Assembly: GCA_026214975.1 (NCBI GenBank)
Contig: CM047808.1
Location: 3,152,073-3,216,072, forward strand
Reading direction: 5' to 3'
Source: Gentiana macrophylla
Lineage: Eukaryota > Streptophyta > Magnoliopsida > Gentianales > Gentianaceae
Length of the DNA stretch: 64,000 nt
The notes beneath the pieces are model-generated. The model had not been told where the DNA came from, did not search any database, and saw only the letters and a program-made list of their open reading frames with translations. Positions within the stretch are counted from its first letter, which is position 1, and each line of letters opens with the position of its first letter. Position numbers and translations under genes: made by a program. Positions 25,796 to 37,209 of the stretch are shown here, in pieces.

Positions 25796-26489
25796 TAAAC
25801 AACATTTATAATATAAGTTGTGCCAATTTCCAACCAGAAACAGAACATGACTGTATATTGTACTACTTTTTCTAGAAGAAATTAAGATTGTATATGGGCA
25901 CTTTAAATGGCCTGCTGGGAAAACAGTTATGCATTTATAAGTCTATGTATGTCTTCCACAAACGTTATTATTTCTTCACCTGTTTCGGACCACTCCATTG
26001 GCAGGCACGTGTACAATGATAAATACTAAATAGTCCTTCAGATCTACTACTACTACTTTTTTTTTTCTTCTTTTTTTCCGAGGAAAGTAACTTTGTTGAA
26101 TAACACTAATCATATGCAATTTACTATCTACTAAAATAGAGAACTTCATTATGCATTGTAACGTCCCCACATTGAAAATGTGAGATAAAACATTATTAAG
26201 ACATAAGGTTAATTTGATGACGATGCTTGGAAATCGTCGGGTTTTATAAGTGGGTAATTGGATCTTTTCGGAAGGATTGCAACCTATAATCTGGAGATTT
26301 TGGTGATGATTTATGGTTGTTTTGTTTGAGACCGTCTACGTATTCAATATGTATGAGATCGTTTCTAATTAATGTAGTTCGATAGAGGACAAATGTCCTT
26401 TATATAGGCATCCCGCGTGGGGGAGTGAATGCAAGAATCCTTGATTTCGGGGCCAGTGATTGAGGGTCATTACCATGTCGACGTGGGAC
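25796..26489. other. Intergenic, no gene seen
   Basis: AT-rich text with a short poly-T/poly-pyrimidine tract around 26,058-26,080. No coding frame or repeat border is supported. Confidence 0.4.
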
Positions 26490-26830
26490 AATTAGAAAAA
26501 TTATATATTCAGGTCCTTGTAGGACTTCATAATTAATGTCAGGTCGGATCAGGTTTGATATATTTTTTTTTAAATCTCCTGTTTAAATTCCAACGGGCTC
26601 GTTCAAAATGGCACGCGGGCCATGGAAGCCTCGTTAAAATGTAAGAAGGCCAAAAAAACGAATGGAGTCGTTGTAATTTCAACGAACTCGTTGAAATTTA
26701 ACGAGTCCGTCCAAAATTTTAACGAGGACAGTGCTTTCCATATTCAGAACGAGTCCGTCCAAAATTTAACAACCCAAACGTTCATTATATTCGATCCGCA
26801 ATCTTCCTCGTTGAAATTTCAAATTTCCCA
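26490..26830. mobile_element. Relative of the 59-kb Mutator-like MITE, one end only
   Basis: The left part (agaaaaattatatattcaggt, then gtcaggtcggatcaggtttgatat and a T-run at 26,567) follows the same order of phrases as the left arm of the MITE at 59,084. The interior also repeats aacgagtccgtccaaaatt-type words. I do not see a matching right arm, so it may be truncated or decayed. Confidence 0.4.
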
Positions 26831-27091
26831 CGCTGACATCTCCATCTGAATATGGATTAGAGTTCTCCACGATGGATCTGCAGCCAGATAGCACCAATGG
26901 TGACGTTGCATCTTGCGATGAGGGGAGTGAGCTTAATGTGCAACCGCCTAATGTGCATCAGATCGAAGTGCAGCAAGTCGAAACTTCCATTTCTACCATT
27001 TCATTCGCAAGTATTGTGAAGGAACAAGGAAATGAACCATATTCACAAAGGGTATTACCTTCGATTATCATATCTTTTAAAAACTTAACTT

Positions 27092-27323
27092 ATCCCCTGG
27101 ATATGGCCTAGTGGTGAGGAGTTGGGGTGTTATAATGACAAATTAACCTTGTTGGAGGTCACGGTTCGATTCCCGTAAAATGGATTGATTTCGATTGATA
27201 ACGCTTCATTGATGGGGAACCAAAGAAGCCCTCGACTCTAAATTTCTAGAGTTACACGATTAACATCTCCCTACATTCCCGTGGGATCGGGAGTGGGAGG
27301 CCTCGTTACAGTGAGTATAACCA
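27092..27323 (+). mobile_element. tRNA-derived SINE (copy 2)
   Basis: The insert lies between perfect 17-bp TSDs TTTTAAAAACTTAACTT (27,075-27,091 and 27,324-27,340). An A-box-like tatggcctagtggtgagg is followed by a B-box ggttcgattcccgt. The 3' part has cccgtgggatcgggagtggg, resembling the SINE at 25,555. About 232 bp; complete by its TSDs. Confidence 0.88.
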
Positions 27324-27340
27324 TTTTAAAAACTTAACTT

Positions 27341-28224
27341 GTTAGGAGATAGATAATTCATATTTTAAGCAATTCAACGGTACCATTAAGTCTCGACCTT
27401 ATAACAAAGAGCCTCAACATGACATGATGACATAAAATGGACTACAAGGCCTTCAAAGAGCTAACGATATAAATATGAAGACAATGTTGATAGAGAAATT
27501 TAAACTCTTAATATTCTACTCTGATTTCATATTGCATTTCTATATTTCGCAAAAACTTAAATTATTGACATTCTATTAGAGCATTTTATCTTTTTATTTT
27601 ACGAATCCATTGTTCACTTCAACTATTTCGTTAACTTTTTGTGAGTGGTATTGTCCTGAATTTTTTTTTAAGAAGAATAAATGCTAATTTTGATTAAATG
27701 AGACCAAATAGAAGACCAAAAGAGTCAACGCATCTTCTTAAGCCATTTTCTTTTTTTCAGTGGGCCAATATTTTTTTTAAACAATAATCTATTGAATTCA
27801 CTTTCTATTTTCCTTTCCTTAATAATTCTTATGAATGAAATACATATAATAAACATGATTAGTATGACTTTGATAATCAAAGAAAGATATATAGCCAAGT
27901 TATAATATATATGAAACATCATGCATAACAAACTATTACATGACAACCCATTGACCATGCATAGTTGACACTGCATTACATAAATACCAAGTGACACATA
28001 AATCACCAAGTAATACTACAAACAAGTCAAAATACAAGACAACATATCAACCCTTATTTAAGACCAAACATGACTTATTAGGTAACATAAATAACACACT
28101 AGACACTCAAAATAAACCTTAAAAAATACAAATAGCTTCCCCAAGTCTTCAAAATGTTCTTATTAATCCAAACTTCTTTATTTAACCCAGAGCTAGCTTG
28201 GTTCATCTTGGTCACACCTTCAAC
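27341..28224. other. Intergenic, 3' side of nsLTP-A
   Basis: AT-rich sequence without a supported gene; the final 200 bp may be the nsLTP-A 3' UTR. Nothing repetitive stands out. Confidence 0.45.
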
Positions 28225-29085
28225 TTACCTAACCCTGCAAATCATAACACCAAATTAATAGATCATATCAATGAGGGAAATTTTTTATGCGAAAGACTTA
28301 TAATATATCTTTAAATTAGCATTTCGTTACGGATTCTGTATTTGGTATATTCAAACATCAATTTCTCCGTATGACAAATCTATGTTCATAGTGAAATGCT
28401 GTATGATATCATGACAGGTCTTATTATCACACGTTATATTGTAAAATTTATTGTATCATATATATATACATATATATTCGAAATTTTGAAAAAAAAAAAA
28501 AAAACAATTAGTTACCTTGAGCAGTCAACAGAAGGGCTGAGAGGATAAGGAAGAGTAACACCACATCTAGAAGGGATGCTAGCAGCATTCCTAAGGTAGT
28601 TAGCATTGCCATTAGCATTTGAAGCCATGTTTTTCAGGCAAGTGCAGACGCTCTGGCGGTCTGGCGTGGCCCTCGCCGCCGCGTAAAGTGACCGGATTCC
28701 GCTACAGCAAGACGCCTGCAATCAATATATATATATAACAAAGCCACGATTATGTTTTTCCGGCAGATAAGTTGGGCTGATGAACCAACATTACTATTAT
28801 TGAAGGGAACATGTACTATTTAATTACACAAATGCCCCCAGTACCCGTATCCTATATTTTCTGAAAATCCCTACCCACATACCCTGTAGCCACGTATATG
28901 TATCCGTGCGTGCAACCTAGCTAGGCTACGTATGTTCGTACCTGCAATGGAGCGCTTCCCATGACGAAGCTCAGGCATGGATAAAGGGTATTTAACACAG
29001 TCTCACATGATATGGCAGCTTCCATTTGAGGTGCAAGAACAAGCATGAGCATGAAGCACATGCATAAGTTCTTCAACACAGCCAT
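28225..29085 (-). CDS. nsLTP-A, type 1-like lipid-transfer protein with an extra intron
   Basis: Exons on the minus strand: 28942-29085, 28516-28715, 28225-28234, giving 117 residues. Secreted 9-kDa lipid-transfer proteins bind lipids in a cavity held by four disulfides and act in cuticle and defence biology. A signal peptide ([23 protein letters not shown]) precedes [14 protein letters not shown]. All eight cysteines are present with spacing C-9-C-13-CC-19-C-1-C-24-C-13-C; the C terminus is VDCSRVR. An in-frame ATG at 29,121 would add 12 residues; I prefer 29,085 for its typical signal peptide and length. The family normally has one intron, just before the stop. Here that intron is present (28,235-28,515), and a second one (28,716-28,941, GT-AG) splits the module between Cys2 and Cys3. 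Reading through would hit a stop, so splicing is required. Confidence 0.85.
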
Positions 29086-29190
29086 TGAAAGAGAGATTTT
29101 AGCAAGAAGAAGGGTAATCAAGCTATAGTGTAGTGTGTATTGAGATGTTGATATTTGATAGAATGTATTAGAAAATGAAGTATAAAGTGA

Positions 29191-29200
29191 TTTATATAAT
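29191..29200 (-). promoter_or_regulatory. TATA box of nsLTP-A
   Basis: On the minus strand the sequence reads attatataaa, about 106 bp upstream of the chosen start codon (70 bp from the alternative ATG). It is the only strong TATA word in the proximal promoter. Confidence 0.55.
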
Positions 29201-29349
29201 CAAAGGTATTTGGGGTGGATACGTATGTATGGGGTAGTTGGTTGTTGAGTTCAATTTAATATACATTAATTAATGAGAGGTATTCTTAGTGGTCGTTGCA
29301 TGAATTCAATTCGATGTCTTGTGAAAGGACACAAAGTCGAGAAATTTTT

Positions 29350-29753
29350 TTTTTTAAATGCTCAAAAATAAAATATTTATCGTTTAGCCATTATCTAAAC
29401 TATTTCTTCGAATGGAGTCACGCCAAGATTGTTTTCGAAGCGCATTATGTCATCCAAATGGCTTTAACATTTTTTGTGAAAAATGTCAAAGCCGCTGGTT
29501 CAACCAGCGGCTTTAACCTGGGAAAAAACGGATGCAATGTTCACATGGCAACCATACCCGTGCTATACCCGTTTCAGGTTAAAGTTCATTTGGTTGAACC
29601 AAATGGCTTTGACATTTTTCACAAAAAGGTAAAGCCGTTGGATGACATAATGACTTCGAAGCGAAACAACGCACGACGCGACTCATTCGAAAGAAATAGT
29701 TTGAGATGAAATAATAAACGATAAATATTTTATTTTTCAGCATTTAAAAAAAA
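29350..29753. mobile_element. Large foldback MITE with a nested perfect palindrome
   Basis: The ends are inverted copies: tttaaatgctcaaaaataaa at the left against tttatttttcagcatttaaa at the right, continuing through atatttatcgttt / aaacgataaatat. Further in, ccaaatggctttaacatttt pairs with aatggctttgacatttttca. At 29,488-29,514 lies a palindrome, aaagccgctggtt-caaccagcggcttt. About 404 bp could form one long hairpin. TSD not certain. Confidence 0.75.
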
Positions 29754-30040
29754 CAAAATTCCACAAAGTCACCCCTTCTAAAATAGGCCATAACTATCGC
29801 TACTGTCACAATTATTCATGACACAACACGTTTTCATATCATTAGTTATCGGTAGGATCCATTAATAATGATATATAATCTATATTGCAAAAGACAAGTT
29901 TTTATTATTGATTGTGATTGAATAATGACCAGTAAATTACTCTTCGCTATCGCTATTCTAGCATGGGAAAAAGTCGATAAAATTGATGTGGGCAAAACTT
30001 ATGGGTTTGACACATGTCCTTTAATCATGATATTTTGAAA

Positions 30041-30233
30041 GGGAAGTGATAGAGTTATTTCCATAAATCTACACTATTTTTACATCATCATCATCTCACC
30101 ACATATTTTTCACTTGTGAAAAAGATTAAAAAAAATTGAAGAAACTACAACCACAAGATTATGTTAGGTGTAAAAATAGTTATGTTAGGTGTAAAAATAG
30201 TGTAGACTTAAGAGAGTAACTCTATCACTACCC
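30041..30233. mobile_element. MITE with about 45-bp inverted ends
   Basis: The left end gggaagtgatagagttattt pairs with the right end agtaactctatcactaccc, and then ctacactatttttaca pairs with tgtaaaaatagtgtag. About 193 bp. A direct repeat 'gttaggtgtaaaaatag' is doubled near the right arm. No clean TSD. Confidence 0.65.
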
Positions 30234-30944
30234 ATTTGGAAAAATGCTAATATGATAAACTATCACACACAAACGAACCAACACAATTTACTTTTACATC
30301 TATAACGACGATATAAGACTCATTGATCATGATTTATACCTATCCTAATAAAAATACGAAAGTGTGTGACGTGTTTATTCTTCAACCGTTGTGATAGTAG
30401 CTTCGTCCTAATTTTTGTGGGTTCGAGTGAGAGTGTGTATCTTTATGGTCCTTGAGGAATTTGGATAATCAAACTATCTCTCCACTAACGATTCCTTTTA
30501 GCGGAGGGCTTGACAATCATACATACATAATAACTTTCCAAGTCGGCGGGTGTGGCGGATCAGAAAAAAAAATTTAGTGGATGATCAAGAAATTCAAGAT
30601 CGAGTTTTACGTGAATAGTGTTTTATATTTTTTTACCAACAAAACTACATTATTTTTGAATCTCAGGTGAAAGACTCGACCCACCACACATAACTTGGGT
30701 CTGCCCCTGGTCCACGGGCATGTGCTCAGTTCAATACATACTCAAAGACTACTTTGGGCATTCTTTCGGGCAAGTCCCAAGCTTAATTCGGTTGATTTTA
30801 CATTTAGTATCGACTTGATCAATCACGTTTTGTATATTCTTATTCTCGTTATGTGGAAGATCCCTAGCTACTATTTGCAGAACTCATCACTTGCTCACAA
30901 GGATTTACGCACAATTGTTTCTTATTGATTTGAGCGCCAGTGAG
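30234..30944. other. Intergenic, no gene seen
   Basis: A segment from about 30,550 (gtgtggcggatcag) to 30,712 (ggtctgcccctgg) has ends that look loosely inverted, as in common plant MITEs, but support is weak. The remainder is unremarkable up to the Copia insertion site. Confidence 0.35.
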
Positions 30945-31314
30945 GCTTTTATTAATGTTGTCATTTTGTTGTTTTTTTTTTTTTTTTTTTTGTTTCATTC
31001 ATACTGTACGAAATTAGATATTATTAGTAGGGACAAAATTGTAATTGTGCTGTGTATTAGCCCTACATATAAAAGGGAACATTACACACAAAAAGATATA
31101 GAAAATTGAAGATAGTAATCCTATTTTTGGCAATGTGAAAGCCTCTGTTCTTCGTGGTTTCTTTTTCCCCAAATCTTAGGGTTTACTATATTTCCATGAT
31201 TTCTTTTAGATTTTAACATTTTGACATGGTAGCAGAGCAAATTCCGCTGTGTTCATTCATTTCGTCGCTTTAATTTCTTTGTTTTTCTCATTTGAATTCT
31301 TCGAAGCTTCAACA

Positions 31315-32150
31315 ATGGCGACTACGACAGAAACTTCAAGACCGGAGACTCTTTTGCCTTCGAATCCTCTCTACTTACATCCTAGCGAAAGTCCGTCCTT
31401 GATTTTGGTACAGCCGGCTCTTAATCCGGATAATTTTCACAGTTGGAAGCAAGCAATGGAGATGGCGCTGTCATCGAAAAACAAAATTGGCTTCGTGGAT
31501 GGATCGATCGTTAGGCCAGAGCTCACTGACAGGTTCTTCGGTCCTTGGAAACAGAGTAACGACATGGTAAAATCCTGGTTAGTGAACTCTGTATCTCCTT
31601 CAATAGCGCAGAGTATCTTATGGTTACCTACTGCACGAGAAGTGTGGGAAGATTTGTCTAAAAGGTTTGGGAATACTGATGCATTTCGTCTGTCGAATCT
31701 GGAAGAAGAAATTTACTCGATTAAACAGGGAGATTTAACGGTTACTGATTATTACACAAAATTGAAGACACTTTGGGACCAATTTCTGATTCTTAGGCCT
31801 GTACCTAGTTGTGTTTGTGATGCCTTACATGTGTACAGGGGATATTATGAAATAGATCATGTGATTCAGTTCTTGAAGGGGTTGAATGAGAGTTTTGCTC
31901 ACGTTAAATCGCAAGTGCTTATGAGTAGACCTGTGCCTGACATTAGCACTGTCTTTTCAATGGCAATGACACACGAGAGGCAACTCAATTATGCCCAAGG
32001 CAGCAGTGTGCAGAGTTGTATGTCAAATAGTTCAAATTCACTTGGTCATGTAAATCAGGAAATGGCTTTGAATGTGCAAAGAACAGCCAATCCAGGGCCT
32101 GGATTTAGGGGTAATGGCCCTAAGACGTATGCACAAGGAGGGTACAAAAG
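31315..32150 (+). pseudogene. gag: Copia GAG region
   Basis: The frame opens at ATG 31,315 and carries the Copia-like N-terminal domain (NPDNFHSWKQAMEMALS, GFVDGSI) and the central gag region (VWEDLSKRFGN, LKTLWDQF). The zinc knuckle that should follow (pattern CTHCGKIGHTIDRC) is in a different frame, because about one base is missing in an A-run near 32,145-32,149. The start is set by the MATTTETS beginning shortly after the LTR and primer-binding site. Confidence 0.85.
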
Positions 32151-33745
32151 CCTCAATGCACTCATTGTGGCAAGATTGGGCACACCATTGATCGTTGTTA
32201 TCAAAAGCATGGATATCCTCCTGGATTTCGTGGACGAGGAAGACAACAAGCAGCAGCTAATTTTGTGGGTGGTTCTGATGAATGTATTGGCACACAGCCA
32301 AGGCCATCCGATGCTCTAGCATATCATAATCTTACCAAGGAAGAGTATACTCAACTGGTTGCTTTGCTACAGTCAAGCTCAGTCAAGCGATCTGCAGATA
32401 TTGGGCCTGAAGTGAATGTCATGTCAGCTAGACTTGAAAGCACAGACCCAGGTATGGGTGACCATAGTCCTGTACATAGATGGATTGTCGATTCGGGTGC
32501 TACCGATCATATCACGTGTGATTTACAATGCTTGAGTAATCCAATAACTGTCACTAGTATGAATGTTAAGTTGCCTAATGGACAACAAACATTGGTTACT
32601 CACATAGGAGATGTCGTTATATCACCAGATTTAGTGCTGAAAAGAGTCCTTTATGTACCTGCATTTACCTATAATTTACTGTCAGCAGGAAAATTGGTTC
32701 AAAGTGGTAACATGAGTATTGTTATTCATGCTGGTGTGTGTTTGATTCAGGATACCCGAACATTGAAGATGATTGGATCAGCTGAGATGTTGAATGGGTT
32801 GTATATTCTATATGCTAGAGGAAAGATGCCATTGTGTAGAGACACGCGTCAAGTGAACGGAACCTTTTTAGAGAATTTTGTTGCTGTTTCAAATAATGTG
32901 CCCACACTCCTTTGGCACTATCGGCTGGGGCACCTCTCTCATCCTAGGTTGCAGTTGCTTAGTAGCAGGAATAAAGACGTCACCGGTGTTTCGGATCATG
33001 TATGTCACATTTGCCCCATGGCGAAGCAGAAGCGGCTCCCGTTTCCCCTTAGTAAATCATCTGTATCTCGTTGTTTTGATTTAGTCCATATGGACATATG
33101 GGGCCCATATAGAGTCCCAACATTGTATGGTGAGACTTATTTTCTTACGGTGGTGGACGATTATAGTAGGTATTGCTGGGTTTATATGATGAAAAACAAA
33201 GGAGAGGTACGGGGCATTATTAAAATGTTTTTTTCTTGGGTATGGACTCAATTTGGTGTGAATATCAAGACTTTACGATCTGATAATGGCCTCGAATTTG
33301 ACATGGGAGCGTTCTTTGCTGAAAAGGGAGTTGATCACCAAACGTCTTGTGTGGGAACCCCACAACAAAACGGGGTCGTTGAGCGTAAACACCAACACAT
33401 TCTCAATGTTGGTCGTGCTTTAAAATTACAGTCTGGGCTACCCATAAAGTTTTGGGGTTTTTGTGTTCAACACGCCACCAAACTTATCAACATCACACCC
33501 ACTCCAGTACTATCTAACAAGACCCCTCATGAATTGTTATATGGCCAGCCACCTGAATACAGTAACCTTAAGGTGTTTGGTTGCTTGGTCTACACTCACA
33601 CTTCAACCGTTAATCGAGGAAAATTCGACCCTCGAAGTAAACAAGGGGTATTCTTGGGGTTTCCTACTTCAACAAAAGGTTATTTGGTCATGGATTTGCA
33701 CACTCAACAAATGCAAATATCTAGGGATGTAATGTTTTGGAGGAT
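32150..33745 (+). pseudogene. pol: Copia zinc knuckle, protease and integrase region
   Basis: The second frame starts with the gag CCHC zinc knuckle, then the aspartic protease motif WIVDSGATDHIT near 32,482. The integrase follows: zinc-binding HYRLGHLSHPRL with CHICPMAKQ, and the catalytic acids in DIWGPYR, LRSDNGLEF and VVERKHQH. The frame is lost near 33,738-33,745 at a T/G run (one base short), just where the C-terminal integrase linker meets the RT part; an out-of-frame stop comes at 33,782. Confidence 0.85.
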
Positions 33746-35608
33746 CATTTCCCATTTCTTTCCCAAGATAGGACTGCTGTAACTCAGTCCTTAGTGCTAC
33801 CCACAGCTCAACAGCAACACATAGTTCCTAGTGACGATATTGATGAATTTCCGGCATATACAAGCCCTGAAAATGAGCATCATGATGCACCCGTCCAGCC
33901 CGCATCTCCTCTTTTACGCCGATCTAACAGAGTCCGAACAGCTCCCGGGTATTTAGCAGATTATCATTGCACCATGACCACACCACATCCTATCAGTGGG
34001 GCTGTTTCTTATACCAATTTGTCTGTTCCTTATCAGCATTTCATTGGTAGTATCAGCTCTACATCTGAACCCACGAGCTTTACTGAAGCAGATAAGCATC
34101 CATGTTGGCAGGATGCCATGCGGGCAGAACTTAATGCTTTGGAGAAGACTCACACTTGGGACTTAGTGGACTTACCTGCCGGTAAACGTCCCATTGGTTG
34201 TAAATGGGTCTACAAAGTGAAACATCGATCGGATGGGTCTATAGAACGATATAAGGCTCGACTCGTTGCCAAGGGTTTTACCCAAACACCTGGAGTTGAT
34301 TATTTGGATACTTTTTCTCCTGTTGCCAAGATGACCACGATTCGACTATTTCTTGCCATTGCAGCTTCTAAACAATGGCACCTTCACCAACTCGACATCA
34401 ATAACGCCTTCTTACATGGCGAACTACACGAGGAGGTTTATATGTCTTTACCACCCGGTTATTCTTCTAACTCCACCAAAGTTTGTCGCCTCCGGAAATC
34501 ATTATACGGCCTTAAACAGGCCAGCCGTCAATGGAACGCAAAATTGACGCAATCCTTAATCTCTCAAGGCTTCTCACAGTCAAAAAACGATTATAGTCTT
34601 TTTACAAAGGGAGTTGGGTCATCATTTGTGGCACTCTTGGTTTACGTTGACGACATTATCGTCACTAGTCCGAGCTCTCTTCTCATTCAACAACTCAAAT
34701 CGTATCTTCATGAGGTGTTTAGCATCAAGGATTTAGGCCCATTGAAGTATTTCTTGGGGCTCGAGGTTGCTTATTCCAAGGCTGGTCTCGTTCTTAATCA
34801 ACGCAAATATTGTTTGGATCTTCTTACGGAATTTGGCTTTGCTGGTTGCAAGCCAGTCCATACTCCCATGGAAGTGAACCTTGATCTGTCAGATGAGAGT
34901 TCTCCGCTTCTTCCAGATACTACCACATACCGTAGCCTTATTGGCAAAATGTTGTATCTCGGTCTCACTCGGCCCGATATCTCCTACGCTGTCCAACAAC
35001 TAAGTCAGTTTTTAGATCATCCTAGAGATATCCATCTTCGTGCAGCTCATCGTCTCCTCCGTTACTTAAAGTTAATTCCGGGCCAGGGCCTTTTCTACCC
35101 TGTATCAACTCCTTTGATTTTTAAAGCTTTTTCTGATTCAGATTGGGGGACTTGTCGCATTACGAGACGATCCGTAACCGGGTATAGTGTTTTCTTGGGT
35201 GATTCCCTTATCTCTTGGCGCTCAAAAAAACAGTCCACGGCCTCTCGAAGCTCCTCCGAAGCCGAATATCGAGCCATGGCGATGGTTTCTTGCGAGCTGC
35301 AGTGGCTCTCCTATCTGATTGCTGACTTTCAGGTGCCTTTATCTACTCCCATTCCATTGTTTTGCGACAATAACAGTGCCATATATATTGTGGAAAACCC
35401 CGTTTTTCATGAGCGTACGAAACACATCGAGATTGACTGCCACGTCATTCGAGAAAGATATCAATCTGGGCTGCTCAAACCCATGCCTATTGGTTCTGCA
35501 TATCAACTCGCTGATCTTCTAACCAAAGCCTTGGACAGAACGACTCTTCAGAGGCTGTTACAAGCGTACCCTATATACAATCTTTTTGGTTCTCGCATCC
35601 CAGATTGA
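33745..35608 (+). pseudogene. pol: Copia reverse transcriptase and RNase H region
   Basis: The third frame is open to the TGA-type end at 35,608. It holds the Copia RT start (WQDAMRAELNALEKTHTWDL), LDINNAFLHGEL, SLYGLKQASRQW and the catalytic YVDD box in LLVYVDDIIVTS, followed by RNase H (FSDSDWGTC, SRSSSEAEYRAMA, FCDNNSAIYI, HIEIDCHVIRE). All key acidic residues seen are kept, so this part looks functional apart from its separation from the upstream frame. Confidence 0.88.
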
Positions 35609-35893
35609 GGGGGACTATTAATGTTGTCATTTTGTTTTTTTTTTTTTTTTTTTGTTTCATTCATACTGTACGAAATTAGATATTATTAGTAGGGACAAAA
35701 TTGTAATTGTGTTGTGTATTAGCCCTACATATAAAAGGGAACATTACACACAAAAAGATATAGAAAATTGAAGATAGTAATCCTATTTTTGGCAATGTGA
35801 AAGCCTCTGTTCTTCGTGGTTTCTTTTTCCCCAAATCTTAGGGTTTACTATATTTCCATGATTTCTTTTAGATTTTAACATTTTGACAGCTTT

Positions 35894-37209
35894 ATGAAGA
35901 CACACTCTAAGCATGAATTGTAATGTAGATGTTCAAGAGACGATCAGATCATTCACTATTTGGTCTGCAGACCCTTAGAACATGTTGTGGTCTAATTACT
36001 TAACTAGCTATTCTTTTAATCACAAGTTCATTCTCATCTAGCCACTTCAGTAACAAGATGCTCGTAGGGTTCATTAATCTTGGTAACCATGCTAGCCATC
36101 CTAACCATGAAGGTCTAAAGCATAATGGAGAAGTAATGGTAGGAAAAATAGAAGGAAATCTGACCATGATAGCCAGATATAGGACCGTTGTACAAACCTT
36201 TTAGAGTCCCCTAGGCTGTAATACCGGTGGTGCTGATTGAAGACACACATGTAACTTCTTTAGCCCTGGCCAGGATGGCACCTCAAATGGCCAACTTACA
36301 AAAATTAGAGAAGTTGGTTGCTAAGAATGTCCACCTCTTTTGAGACATGCTAGCTAGTGTTGATGGTCCAACGATTGAGCACACGTAGAAGGCCCACTAG
36401 CAACCCACACGAGGCGTGGTGGGGGGGGGTGGGGGGACTAATCGCTCCATAACAATTCTAGTAACGAAAGGTCCTTTAGCTCCCATGTTTGTGGACAAGA
36501 GAGTGCGTGCTCCATATGTTGAGATAACTTGATGAATGTTGTGTGCCATTCTTATATAAGCAGCCATTCAAGATCACGATAATCACATGTTGCAGTTTAT
36601 ATCTACCATGAGGTCATAGACGTTACCAGATCCAGTTTATTGCAAGTTCTTCCATGTGTTCTTTTAGGGGAATGGATAGTCTTTGTTTATATGAATTTCC
36701 ACCTCGTCGAAGTTAAAGTTAGCTCAGTTAAGCTTTCACACAATGAAGCAATCACGTGTCCCGAGATGGGAACCAACCTTATGTTGTGCCTTATCTTCAT
36801 CTTGATCAACTATGATGTGCAACCAAATTCAAATACGATGGTAGAGATGAGGTGGCTGGAGGTTAAGGTAGGGTGAGGCCGGTGGAGTACTGGCATGAGT
36901 TAAGGTGAGATAGTAGTGGCATTTTGAAATATATCAACGATGCACATTATTTTCTCAAGGTAATTATTTTTTCAATAGGTTCACAACATTTTTATCTCAA
37001 TGTAATATCAAATTTTTATAACATTTTAAGGAGGGTCCACAGACAACCATCTGGTAGCTACATGTCCGCCATTGTGAGATTGTTAAGATGAGTAGGGTAG
37101 GGAGGGGTTGTGCAGGTGGTGGTGAGGTGAGCGGAATGGTTGCGGTGTGTGGGGTAAGGCAAGGGTGGGGTAGGTAAGGTGCTACGATCCAGGGTGAGGC
37201 GGTGGGTGG
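35894..37209. other. Paralogous segment, copy 1 (5' part), with LTP fragment
   Basis: About 36,195-36,470 is a diverged copy of 47,525-47,785: both run through 'ttttagrgtcccwtaggytgtaata', 'ggccaggatg', 'ttggttrctaagaatgtcca' and 'gagacatgctagctagtgtt' to a G-run (36,417-36,438 here). About 37,020-37,209 matches 47,815-47,960. No intact gene lies here; the region contains an LTP scrap at 36,745. Confidence 0.55.
36745..36825 (+). pseudogene. nsLTP fragment on the plus strand
   Basis: The frame reads EAITCPEMGTNLMLCLIFIL then INYDVQP, which aligns with nsLTP-B EAISCNDVGTDLLPCLNFIL then IGGDVQP. Cys1 and Cys2 are kept with nine residues between them. The CC motif and all downstream parts are missing. 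Orientation is opposite to all other LTP loci in the window, so it was moved or inverted. Confidence 0.7.

Larger units (their letters stand above)
30950..35888 (+). mobile_element. Ty1/Copia LTR retrotransposon, recent insertion
   Basis: The 5' LTR is 30,950-31,226 and the 3' LTR 35,616-35,888. The element is flanked by 5-bp TSDs GCTTT (30,945-30,949; 35,889-35,893). The LTRs differ, as far as I can see, by one substitution (gtgctgtg/gtgttgtg) and a poly-T length change, so the insertion is young. The primer-binding site TGGTAGCAGAGC follows the 5' LTR at 31,227 and resembles the initiator-tRNA-Met type with one mismatch; a polypurine tract gagggggac precedes the 3' LTR. Domain order GAG-PR-INT-RT-RH defines Copia. 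The coding region has two single-base frame breaks. Confidence 0.96.
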
